In this document: positions 1-11,170 of the stretch, piece after piece | Position numbering within the stretch: the first letter of the stretch is position 1 | Layout of the letters: each line of letters opens with the position of its first letter | Assembly (NCBI GenBank): GCA_016758965.1 | Contig: JAEPRB010000002.1 | Coordinates: 310,001 to 374,000, forward strand | Origin: Circinella minor | Taxonomy: Eukaryota > Mucoromycota > Mucoromycetes > Mucorales > Lichtheimiaceae | Direction of reading: 5' to 3' | Length of the DNA: 64,000 nt | Notes under the pieces: generated by a model | Seen by the model: only the letters and a program-made list of their open reading frames with translations | What the model was told of the DNA's origin: nothing | The model's database searches: none | Translations under genes and position numbers: made by a program

Positions 1-1591
1 TGGAAATTCGGGTGGATCTTGATTTGTATTAATCATAGTATCATCAATTTCAATGATATTCATAGGATAATGGATATCATTTAAAGTAAACATGGTCTTA
101 TGACATTGCCAGGCTAAGTAAAAAGGATAAAATAAGCTGCATGAACTTTCCCTCAACCTTCCCCCCCCCAAGAAAAAAAAAAAAAAAAAAGGGAACACTT
201 GCGTGTTGCATTATTTGGGTCTGCCGTCAAATTTTTTAAACCAAGTCGAATTAATGTTGACTTGCCGATATTTAATGTCCCTGAAATTACCACCACCATC
301 GTCTTGTCGCATACCTTTTAAGTAATAATCCATGATTTTTTACATGTTGGGTACATGTATAATTAGTACATTATTATTATTTCTTACTTTTTTTTTCCCT
401 TTTTAATACTCATAAACAATAATAATAAAATAAAATAGATTTATATACTTGATGAGTAGGTAATTCTGGTTCAATGGGAGGTAATGGTTTCGTAATTGGA
501 TCAATCGTTGTACATAAAGCAGTTGTTGGAGTCGATGTTTTTACTGAATTATTTGATTGAATCGATGATTTTTTTGAACGTAATGAACCTCGAAGTGAAC
601 CTAATGTACGAATCGATCGACTGAGTGATTTGGAGGATTTTGATGACTTTGTCGATTTTGCATCGTCTTCATTATTATTCGATTTATCTTTATCTTTACT
701 GCTTGATTTGATTTTTTTTAATTGAGTCAAAACAGTTTTTGATTTAGATTCTTTTATTGTCATTGTTGTTTTTGTCGTATCGGTTGTCTTTGTAGATGTC
801 TTGTCAATATCATCATTCATATCACTATTATTATTATTATCACCATTAAGAATCGATTTCTCCTTTTTCTTTTTACTCAATAATTCTTTTGTTTTTTTCG
901 TTGAAGAGGATTCCTTTTTCTCTTTCTTTTCTTTTTTAGCTTCTTTTTTAGATGCCTTTTTAGCTTCTTTGGCTTCTTTTGATAAAGAATTATTCGGTTT
1001 TTTTTCTTTTGATTTCTTTGACTCCTTTTTTGTTAATGCAAGTTTAGACTCTTTTGTTTTTGTGATTGTTGTCGACTTTGATGATACTTTATCAGTTATT
1101 GGTGATATTACTTCCCGTTTACTATTATTATCAATAGCAGTACTAATAGTAGAAGTATTTTGTTGCTGTTCAGGTGGAATAACTGTAGTAGTATTATGAG
1201 ATGATAAAGGTTCTTGCATCTTTCCATTGGATGTTAATGAAGAAGATGGTGGTAATGTTGGTACATCTTTTGTAATAGGAGTCGTATTTATTATTGCTAC
1301 TGTTGGAGTGGATGTAGTTGTTGGCGTGACAACGGCGGTAGTAGTAGTAGTAGTTTCAGAGGTAGTGACAAATGATGATGTTGTTGTTGTTGTTGGTAAT
1401 GTTTTAGATATTACTTTTGATTCTTTTGTTTCTTTTGATTTAAACGAAGGTAAGGATTGTTGTTGATGTTTTTGATCTTTAATAGACTGTTCCGTTGTTC
1501 TTGTTGTCGTTATTGATTGTTTTTCAGACTCTTGCTTTTTTGGCTTGCGGTCAAACGACGTAAGAGCAGCAAGCTTTCGCGTGAGCCACAT
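1..1591 (-). CDS. Ras-like small GTPase with long Ser/Thr/Lys-rich N-terminal extension (3' end outside window)
   Basis: Three exons are visible: 1591-449, about 314-197 and 113-1, and the gene runs off the left edge. Exon 1 encodes about 381 residues of low complexity, rich in Thr, Ser and Lys, with Lys/Glu blocks near the middle and a Ser/Arg patch (SLRGSLRSKKSS) at its end; it is probably disordered. Exon 2 then encodes a hydrophobic strand followed by GTLNIGKST, a P-loop (G1), and RLGLKNL. Exon 3 continues with KTMFTLND and NIIEIDDT, which resembles the switch region and third strand of Ras-family proteins. The G4 and G5 motifs lie beyond the window. The ATG is preceded directly by a splice acceptor, so a 5'-UTR intron is likely. 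The donor of intron 2 (GTTCCC) is atypical, so that boundary is the weakest point. The Ras-family assignment is inference from the P-loop and its surroundings. Confidence 0.6.
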
Positions 1592-2567
1592 GGCCTAAAA
1601 AGGAAAAAAAAAGAAAAAAGGAACAAAAAAAAAAAAAAAAAAAAGAAGTATATATATTATTCTTACCCCCCCCAAAAAAAAAAAAAGAAAGAAAGAAAGA
1701 AAGAGGAAGAAATACAAAAAGTAAAACAAAACAAAAAAAAAAAAACAAAAAAAAACAAAAAAGGGAGTAAGAAGTTCTTTAATCAAACACTCAAGTTATA
1801 AAATTAGTTGTTTATTGTCATGGAAATATGTAATAAATTTAGGGGTTCATGTTTTTTTTTTCTGTGTTCACTTTTTTTGATGGAAATGGGTTTGCAGGAG
1901 TATAAAAAGATAATCAAAAAAAAAAAAAAAAAGGGGGATGAACAAAAAAGCAACCGAGTTGTCAATGTGATTGACTTGTATTCACATATATACTTGTTAT
2001 ACAAATAGTCTTTTCTCTCCTACTCTCTACTTTCTCAAAATCATATCACCACACAAAAAAAATACGTAACGCACGCTATTACCAATTTCTAAAAAAAAAA
2101 AAAAAAAAAAAAAAAACCTCGTTGGTCCTCCTTTATCAGTGGACGTGTGTTACAAAAACATACAATAAAAACCTTTTCCTACTTTTTGTTTTTCATATTG
2201 GTTAATATAATAAATAGGTTTTTACATAATAATATATACATGTACGTTTAAAGTTTAGTTGGTGATATTTTAATAATAAAATAATATATATAATAAATGG
2301 AAAACATATAAATGGATGAATGGGTGTAATGTGTGGTGAAATGGTTTTGGGGGTGTTGTAATAAAGAAGAAGAGAGATGATAAAAAAAAAATAAACTAAT
2401 GGGTTAAAAGAGAGATATAAAAGGGAAAAAGAAATCTAGCTAAAAAATAATAATAATATGATGAAAAAAAAAACTTACTACAACTAAACTTTACTAACTA
2501 ACTAACTACTTTTTTTTTTCAGGTGTATGTATGGTGTATGTTTTTTATTTTGATGTACATTTTTGTT
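1592..2567. promoter_or_regulatory. Intergenic: leader/promoter of the GTPase gene and 3' flank of the importin gene
   Basis: The stretch holds many A and T homopolymers, a run of eight C at 1666-1673 and no convincing reading frame. Read on the minus strand, a GTAAGA donor at about 1666 and an acceptor at 1595-1596 would make a 72-nt intron in the 5' leader of the GTPase gene. Open frames here are lysine- or phenylalanine-only artefacts of the homopolymers. Confidence 0.5.
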
Positions 2568-5500
2568 TTACAAGAAACGTCCCAACTCGCTGGATCCCAA
2601 GTTAAGATCAGGTGATTGAGCATTAAGTGCACGAAGGAGTTCAATCAATTGTGCCCGGGTGGCATCACCAAGTTGTTCTTCGTTCGATAACACACTTGAA
2701 AAGATCGGCAAAAATTGAGGAATATGTCCCATCACCTGTACAACACACACACACACACAAAATATTTTTTTTTGTTAATTATCATTATTACTATGGTTAC
2801 TTCTTTTTTTCCTGACAACACTTACAAATGGATTGTTAGCACGGAACAAGTAGAACAAAGATTCAAATACAGGTTCATTTTCGGCAAAATCTGATTTTAA
2901 TGGGAGAGCGTTGAGGAAGACAGGTAATACTTGATCGAGTGGAACTGCATTAGGATGTGCAAGAATCAATCGTGCAACAGCACCGGATGCATTATCCGTA
3001 GTACCAGGGAAGGTTTGGTTTTCAAAGAGAGGGTGCAAAACAGACAAGATGGACCCATATTGTCTAAATAGAGTAATCACCAATTTTATTTTGGTTACGC
3101 TTACTTCAAATACGTATATACAACTCTTTCCTCCCCCAAAAAAAAACAATCTTCTCTTGTCTCACGCATATGGGCATAAGAAGAGATAAAAAAAAGCACA
3201 TGAATGTGGGTTATATATATATATATAATCAAAACTTATACTTACTGGGAAAGATCTGTTTGAGTGTTTGCAACAAGGACGCCAAGTGCAAAAGCAGCGT
3301 TGCTTCTTACAGTTTCTTCTTCATCACTAGCAGCCTTCAAGAACAATTGAAGTAAGGTTTCAGTATGTGGGGTAACACCAGATTTGATACCACCAATACA
3401 TTCACCAAGACAACCAGTTGCCATTAAACGTTCTCCGGGACCCTTGGTAGATTTCTAAAAAAAAAAAAAGAACAAAGATTAATCAAAGATCATTCTGTAT
3501 ATGTGGTATATGTGAAGATATAACGAAATATGTAAATAAACAAATAAACAAAACAAATGTAATACTTGCATAATATTTGGCAATTTGTGGTAAGAATGCG
3601 TTAAAGTAAGAAATATAACCTTGACCAATAGTTTCACAAAGTGCTGCAACCAAGTCAGCTGCTGCTGCAATTAACAATGATTCGGATTCAGCTTCTTCAT
3701 CTTCGTCAATAACATCTTCAACATCATAAGTTTCTTGACAAGTGGATCGTTTTTCAAAGATTTCCAAAATATGATCAGAAATCTCCTCAACGTCTATATA
3801 AAGAAAATGAAATAGTAATTAATTAATTAAGTATCTGAAAATTATATTTGATCATTAATTTAAGATATCAAAAAAAAAAAATCTTACGATCGGCAACAAC
3901 GCAAGGGCCCATTAATTTGAGTGCTTGAATCAATTCTTTGCAGATCTGTACAGCAACCATGCGATCATCTTCATCACTCCACATGGTCAACACAGTAGGG
4001 ATAGCTAATTGAAGAATCTTTTGAACATTTTCATGAACGGGATAATTGACAGGTAATCCTTGAACCCAATCACTAACACTGGAAAGGGAATAGAAAGTCT
4101 TGATGTAAGCAAACAAACTACCAAGGGAAGCCTTACGAACACCATCAAATAAATGACCAGTAGCTTCTACAAGAGCTTGAAGAGATTCATCGACATAGGG
4201 TAAAAAGTGACTACGGGTGTTTTCGAATAATTCACCAAGAGCATCACAAGCAAATTCCTTTTCATCAGCAATAGCCGAGTTGAAGTTAAGACCACTCAAA
4301 TCATCTTCATCCAAGTCTTCTTCATCCTCATCACCGACAGTTAAATCAATTTCAGTTTCCAAATTGGGTTCGTTACTTTCTTCAGCCTTACAAGAATGAA
4401 GAATAGCAGGCATAATGGTAGGTAAGAAAGGAGCAAATTCTTCACCGAAAACACCAGCAATAACAGAAAAGAATGCATAAGAACATTCGCGTAAACGAGG
4501 TGAGTCAAGTGTTAATTGTTCAATAGCCAAGTTCATAAAGTCTTGAGTGTGAGGACGGAAAACTTCGGCACCTACGGCTTCAGCAATAGCACCGGCGGTA
4601 TCCGTAGCAACACCACGTAAAAGTGCTTCGTCAGTTCCATCGGTAGCAGACATAAAGTTGCGAATACGAGGCATGACTTCATTAAAGTAAGGTTGGAATC
4701 CTTCACCAGCAGAATGAGCAGCACTACCTATAGCACCCAAAGCAGTAGCCTTGGTATCGGTTTGTTGAGCATTGTCAAGCAACCAAATAAGTTTTTCCAT
4801 CAACATGGGAAGATATTGAAGTACTTCTCCTTCAAGACCATCGAGCATAGGATCGAGAGCATTACAAGCATGCTTGGTAATTTCTGGGTTGGTATCGTTA
4901 AGCAAGTTGAAAACAAGAGGCATGATAGCTTGATGATGTTCGGCCATTTCAACAGGTAATTCTTCAGCAAGACAACTGAGAGCCATACAAGCGGCACGAC
5001 GGACGATCATTTCAGGATCTTGAAGACCGGCACATACAATAGGGAGAATTTCCTTGAGCATAGTAGAAATAAATTCAGCACAGCCTTCAATAATAACAGC
5101 AACACTCATCATGGCTGCCTTACGATGACCGGGAGATTGGTTTTGCATATAATTCACAACAATAGGCATCATGATAGGAACAATTTGTTGAGGAGGCATG
5201 TTGGATGCAAGTGCGTTCATAACCTTGAATGCTGCCTAAATAAAATTATGAAGTTTAAGCCTCGTGGCACCCAAAATATTATTTTTTTACCCCCCCTTAT
5301 TTTTTCGTTTCCCCTCCCTTCTTTATTCTTCTTTGTCAAATAAACTTACTCGTGATGGAGAATCATCATCAATATCCTCAGGGTCTTCTTCGGTACCAAT
5401 AGGAATGATACTTTCAATAATAGGTGCAACAAGCTTAAGAGATTTAATTTTGCTTTGTTTACTAATTTTAGAAAGAAAGAACGGGTAAAAAAAAATGTTT

Positions 5501-7004
5501 ATTAGTTTTAAGATAAACAATGCCATGTTAATAATAATAAAAGGAGGAAAAGCGTGAGAACTTACTAGATAGAGCCCCACATAAGTGAATTCAAAGCTAA
5601 TTCACGAAGAGAATCATCCAATTCATGACTTGAAGCAACGGTCAACAAGAAACGAATAAGATCAGCAAGATGTTCAGAAAGGAAAGGTGTGTCCTATTAT
5701 TATTATTATAATCAAAAGGTTAATTTCGTTTCTCCTTCTACTTTTTATGTTTCTTTTTTTTTACTTCCATTTTTAACATACCAACATAAAAAGATTCTCG
5801 ATAACTTCAAAGATTTCTCGAGCATTCTTATCATCATTTTCCTTAAGAGAGGCTTCTAATACATTGACCATAGCAGGAATCATTTGCTTAAAAGCATTCT
5901 ATAAAAAAGCAAAAGAAAATAAATAAATAGAGTTTTTTTTTAAAGTAATTCCAGCCCCCCCCTTCATTTCTTACAATATTATCCTTGTCTTCTGGGTCAA
6001 TGAATTCTGCCAACTTGCCAAGAGCACTAAAAAAACATATTCACCATATATAAGTATTTGTTTTTCCCTTCTTTCTATTTCCCTTTTTATCTCTTTCTTT
6101 CCAACTTTTTGTGTTCTCCTTAACTTACAGAACGGTAGTAGCACGAACTTCTTGACTTTCTGGATCAGCAATAGTCTTTGAGAAAAGTTCAAAAAGATGA
6201 CCAGTTTGATTCATCAAGAACTCAGCAATCACTTCAAAGAGAGTATAAATACAATAGATACCAACTTCACGATGGCCAACAGTAGCACTTGAACTAGCTT
6301 GATTTAAGAAAGACAATAATTCAGGCCACTTATTTTCAGCAATATCAATACGAGCAATAGAAGAAATGGCACGAGCAATGGCATGACGAACAAGGTTACT
6401 TTTTAAAAAAAAAGAAAAATTAACAAAGAGATTTTGTAAGTTACTTTTATAATTTATCACTCTTTTTTTTCTTTTTCCCAAGATTCCACATGTAATAAAA
6501 CAAAAAAAAACAAAGAGCTTACTGTTGTTCAGAAAGGACGACTTGAAGTAATTGAGCACGAATGGGAACACGTGCAGCATCGTCTATCTTGAGCCACCAT
6601 TTTGAAACGCGCTTACGAAGTTCGACCGCGGCAAGTTGGCGTACCTCAAACATGGGACTATTGCTAATGACTTGAACTAAAGCAGGAATACATTCAGGAG
6701 AAACATACACTTGAGTATTTAAAGTCGAAGTGATCTATTTATATATATATATATCCCGAATAAAAAAAAAATACACGTTAGTCGCCTTGTTGTTTTACAA
6801 TTTGATTGCTATAAACCAATTAAAAAAGTAAAACTTACGTTACGAATAGTATCTGAATCGGTGGCTCTAGCCAACTGAGACAAAAGTTCTTCTACTGATC
6901 TCTATTTAAGTTTATATTTAAATATACATATATTCATAAGCGTCTGAAAAATAAGTCTAAAAATCACACAATGATAGATTCATATAAAAACTTACAGCGT
7001 CCAT
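2568..7004 (-). CDS. KAP123: Importin-beta family karyopherin, Kap123/importin-4 type
   Basis: This nuclear import receptor carries ribosomal proteins and histones through the nuclear pore in the family's characterised members. I assign 13 exons: 7004-6996, 6901-6839, 6734-6523, about 6398-6129, 6026-5975, 5898-5782, 5693-5566, 5461-5350, 5234-3888, 3793-3566, 3454-3246, 3063-2826 and 2735-2568. They join in frame to about 1050 aa, close to the roughly 1100 aa usual for Kap123. The N-terminus has the importin-beta N-domain pattern (MFEVRQLAAVELRKRV). HEAT-like helical repeats fill the rest, for example DPEMIVRRAACMALSCLAEE. Two acidic loops, near residues 620 (DEDEEDLDEDD) and 800 (DVEDVIDEDEEAESES), fit the acidic insertions of this family. 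The first coding exon is only 9 nt (Met-Asp-Ala). The assignment rests on overall resemblance; importin-5/Kap121 is the main alternative. Confidence 0.88.
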
Positions 7005-7556
7005 ATTGCCCGAGTAGAAGTTTGGGGAATAATAATAAAAAAAGAAGTGGTGCTGCAGAAAAAAAATTTTTTTTTTTTTTTTTTCGATTGCTTAACAACA
7101 CTTTTGCAGCGGAAACGGAAAAAAAAAGGTTTTAGTGTAACAAAACACACTTTTTTTTTTTCGTGTGCCTGAATAATATATTTTTTTTTTAATATAAAGT
7201 CTCGAAAGAGAAGACGATCCTTTTTTTACTTTTCACTTTTATTTCTTTATAAATATATATTGATACTTAATGTATAAATTAGAAAGGTTTAAACTGAAAT
7301 ATTTGATCTTATTACTGATTCAAATATAAAATATATATATTTCTTCCCGAGGAAGAAGTATTAAATAATAATATAGTCTCTTTTTTTTTAAAAAAAAAAA
7401 GTCAAACACTAGTGTTTATTGTTACTCATGTGATACACTGTATAACATTTGACCCAAGGAAAAATGTAATTGTCAAGATTGCTTTCAAAGCCATAAAAAA
7501 ACGCTTTTTTAAAAAAAAGAAAAAAAAATCCGTGGCTTTGAACAATTCTGGTTCAA

Positions 7557-7589
<33 letters not shown>

Positions 7590-7710
7590 GTATTTTAAAT
7601 AATGATAAGTAGAGTTATTAGAATCATTATGTACTCAAAATATAAAGTCATTTACTACTGGCCTTGTGTTGACTGACTTAAACAATAAACCCTGGATAGG
7701 CTGTTAACCT

Positions 7711-7775
7711 TGCATAGTATGTGCGGAGAAGTCTCTTTCGTACTGCGTTAATAGAGCGAAAGAATGATCTATGCA
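7711..7775. repeat. Nested perfect inverted repeat (hairpin-forming)
   Basis: Outer arms TGCATAG (7711-7717) and CTATGCA (7769-7775) enclose inner arms TCTTTCG (7734-7740) and CGAAAGA (7757-7763). All 14 pairs are perfect. It lies in gene-free DNA, is richer in G+C than its flanks, and could be a structured non-coding RNA or a transposon remnant. No family is recognised. Confidence 0.35.
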
Positions 7776-8760
7776 TTAAGATATAACTTGCGAAAATCAA
7801 TACTAGACTACACCGTGCGAAAAAAAAAAAGATACTATAGCTGATAAAATGAATGATTGATTATAGTTAATGCTACAGTATGTATGTACCATCATTATTG
7901 CTGCTTATTATAAATAGCAAAAGGTATAATGAAGAGCATTGATAGGTGAGCCAGTTTTCTTCAACAAAAAGAAAATAGGTTTGTCATCAGTACGTATATT
8001 GGTTTTAGGTATTTATATAGATAGTAGTTAGATAACAGTAATAGTTGCTATAACAACCTTTATCACTGCATATATAATCTCATAGCATGTTTTCCAATGG
8101 ATCTTTACATGCTTCACAACAACAAATGAGCCATGTTTCTGTACTGTACTCTCTATACCACAACTATGTACAACAGCCAATTTCAAAAAAAAACCCATCC
8201 TAGCTGTCAGTATTGACATCAAAGCATACTCTCTTTAAAAAATAAAATAAAAAAGAAACCACACTTCTTGGTGTGGGGAGAACCTGATCGAATACGTAGA
8301 CGTCAATAGTCACTCAAATTGCCATAATGATAAACAATAACAATAACTGACACGTCTAAAGCAGCCGTAAAGATTTGATTGATACTATCTGTATTATGAC
8401 ATTATCGATTATCAACTTTTATCATTCAACAATATACCTTTCTTATCTATTTTTTCAATGTTCTAACCTAGTTTTACTATCCCTCCCTATTGCTAACCAA
8501 CACTATACGTATACCGTAGTACGGTAACACATATAGCACTTAACATACTTTCTTTCAATCATCAGTATAATAAACACCAAATTAGCATATTTTAAGCAAG
8601 ACAAAAACTTTCGTAGTTATTTCTTTCTTTCATGGTTTAATATATCAATTAGTTACATATCCTAAAAAAATCGTCCTCTATGGACGTGGTCTACGTACAA
8701 GCCGTCTTTTTTTTTCACAAACTATGATAGCCCCGTTGCTTCTTTCAACATATAGCAATA

Positions 8761-9361
8761 TTAAATGAGTGTTGAACGTAATAATCGAACCATATTATGA
8801 AAGGCGTCATTACAGTCAACCCCTAGGTTTTGCACACCTGAGGTCTTCTGATTTTTTGTTGCAGAATCGAAAACTAGCAAGCAACAAGCGAGACCTGATA
8901 TATATTTAAATACAGCATGCTTTAATGACATTTTTGGTATTTCCCTATTTGAGTAATGATTCATAAGAATACTATACACAATTACTAATTTATAGTATAG
9001 TTTACTCCGGATTAGCACAACTCCTTCGAAAATATCGATGCAACTTGCAAGTTGCGATCCCATCATATGTTTCTAGCATTTCCAAAAACAAAGGGTGCAT
9101 AACTGAGAGATTTGCAAAAGCAGGAGATGTAAAAACGAGGGTTGATTCGTGTACTACTGAAGCGTTCAATGTGTGATTGAAGTACTTTGTATAAAAATAT
9201 AAAATAAAGAAGAAATAATATATTATGTAATTGTATTTGAATAATAAATTGTATAAAATAAGATAGAAATTTGGGTTGTGGAAGTTCTTATATTCAGGAA
9301 TATTACATCTGAATCCACAAAAGAGAAATCTTATAATGAGTTTAAGAGGCTTTATGCTCAA
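8761..9361 (-). pseudogene. Possible decayed coding sequence
   Basis: Two overlapping minus-strand open frames (9361-9002 and 9066-8761) contain segments with balanced amino-acid composition, such as FTSPAFANLSVMHPLFLEML and ATCKLHRYFRRSCANPE. These differ from the Ile/Tyr/Phe/Lys-only peptides produced by the AT-rich flanks. No start context, splice structure or family is recognisable. The arrangement could be a gene or mobile-element remnant broken by a frameshift, or chance. Confidence 0.2.
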
Positions 9362-11097
9362 AGAAAAACTATTGTCAGGTCAATTTAATTGTTAAAAGGC
9401 TAAAAAAATATTTAAGGTAAAGATAGAACTAAAGAAAATAGTTTATTTAAAATAATCTAAGAGGTATTTATACTATTAGCAATGCCGGAAATGTGGCATT
9501 ACTTTACCAGAAAAATGACATTGTTGCGTAAACCAATAAGGCCACGTAACATGAGGCTGCTTGTGACACTGTAATAATAATGATGATGATGATGATGATA
9601 ATTATATTGATATAAAAATGTTTTAATTTTTATACATTACACTACGACTTTATCTTGTTACTCAATTGTTAAAATTATGTACGGCATGTTTACAGATATC
9701 AGTTGTTAATTTTTTTTAAAATATAATCGTTATTGAAGGGAATTCTGTATTTTAGATATTTAATAATTTAAAATAGTTAATAAGCTGACAATATAACGCT
9801 ACCTTTTCTTTTCTTTGATTGTTTGATACGTGAGCCATTTTTATATTTCAAGTAAAAAATATAACTTATCATACTTGAAGTATTTATGGATATTGATTTA
9901 AGAGGAAAATAAGGTAAGAATAAAATGATAACAGATCAATAAGTCTTGTGAGAATCTTTCAGGTGTTTTATTATATAAAAAATAATATAATGATAAAAAG
10001 ATATCAGAATGAATATTTCTTTTACAAGTAAGTTTTATATATATATATGTTCTAGATGTGTATTTTCTTGTATTTGTAGATGATGTTATATTATGATAAA
10101 TTGTATATTATGTGATTATGAATAAATAAATTATGTTTGATTATTATGTTTGTATTATATTATTATAAGGTGTCATTGTGGTAGAATTATTATTTGTGTA
10201 TTTAGAAAGCAACCAGTGTGAGATTATTTTAGTGTTTTTATATATAGTTTATATTTGAATTATCTGAGATGAAGGATTAACGTGTGTCATACGACAATAC
10301 TTTAACACTTTATTTTTATTCCTATATTCATCAATTAATAAATTACATTCTATCACTTCCTATAACGTTTTATTTATATGAAAAGAGTCAATAATTCTAA
10401 TCAACCAAAACAATTTCGACTCTAGTAAGAAAAAGCAAGTCGTAGAAGATAGTTTCAGAATTATCAAAAAAAAAAAAATCAAGAAAGTCTTTGATGGGCT
10501 AGAGCCACTTAAAGAATTATTATTTTTATTTTTATTATTATTTTGTTATTACCTTAATTATTAGATCTTTTCTTGATATTTTAATTATAGTATACTTTAA
10601 TATGTTATTCTACCTTGTCCAAATTTGATTTATATAAATAAAGGCTACTTATTATATTGTTAAAAGCTATCTGAATTTACAAACGACAATTGATAAGTAT
10701 TCAGAACTTTGGAAAGAAAGATATGTTGTAAATGGGGATGTTACAATGTAAGAAAAAAATATATGAAAAATTGTATATTAGGTTTGAAAGAAAGAACTTG
10801 ACTATTTCGAAAATAGGTGAAAGAGAACACATTGGTAAGATACTATTGAGTTATGGCATGTGATGTAGATTCCCTTATTGAAAATCTATCAAAATAAAAG
10901 AAAAGAAAAAGGTAAAAGTAAAAGTGAAAGAGGTAGAAAAGATAAAGATTTATTAATTCGCGGCTAAACCGCCCATATTTATATATACTTGAATGGTCAT
11001 ATGACCACCCAAGGATTAATTATATTTCACAAATCACGTGAACCTTATCTTTGGTCTGACCAAACAAAACTACTACACCTTGTGTCAATTGTCGAGA

Positions 11098-11170
11098 GCT
11101 TGAGTAGCTCAGTTGGGAGAGCGTTAGACTGAAGATCTAAAGGCCATGTGTTCAATCCACATCTCGAGCA
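11098..11170 (+). tRNA. tRNA-Phe (anticodon GAA)
   Basis: The 73-nt sequence folds as a complete cloverleaf without an intron. The acceptor stem GCTTGAG/CTCGAGC has one G-T pair, the D stem is GCTC/GAGC, the anticodon stem TTAGA/TCTAA holds the loop CTGAAGA with anticodon GAA, and the T stem is ATGTG/CACAT with loop TTCAATC. The discriminator base is A. The internal promoter boxes are present within the D and T arms. A T-run about 45 nt downstream (from 11216) can terminate Pol III. Confidence 0.95.

Larger units (their letters stand above)
7005..11097. other. Gene-poor AT-rich intergenic region
   Basis: No gene is supported over about 4.1 kb. The right part of the first kilobase is the likely importin promoter, with T-rich runs around 7060-7200. 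A nested inverted repeat lies at 7711-7775. Two overlapping minus-strand open frames at 8761-9361 look less biased than the surrounding DNA and may be a decayed gene. There is a short GAT microsatellite near 9581-9598. The remainder is A/T-rich sequence without recognisable structure. Confidence 0.6.

Noticed and set aside
801..1466. Plus-strand open frames rich in Ser/Phe and Val
   Set aside because: They are the antisense shadow of the low-complexity Ser/Thr/Lys-rich exon of the GTPase gene.
1517..2008. Lys-rich and Phe-rich open frames on both strands
   Set aside because: They come from A/T homopolymers in the leader and intron and carry no protein-like composition.
4217..5343. Plus-strand frames opposite the importin gene
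   Set aside because: Antisense shadows; the minus-strand frame has clear importin homology and fits the splice structure.
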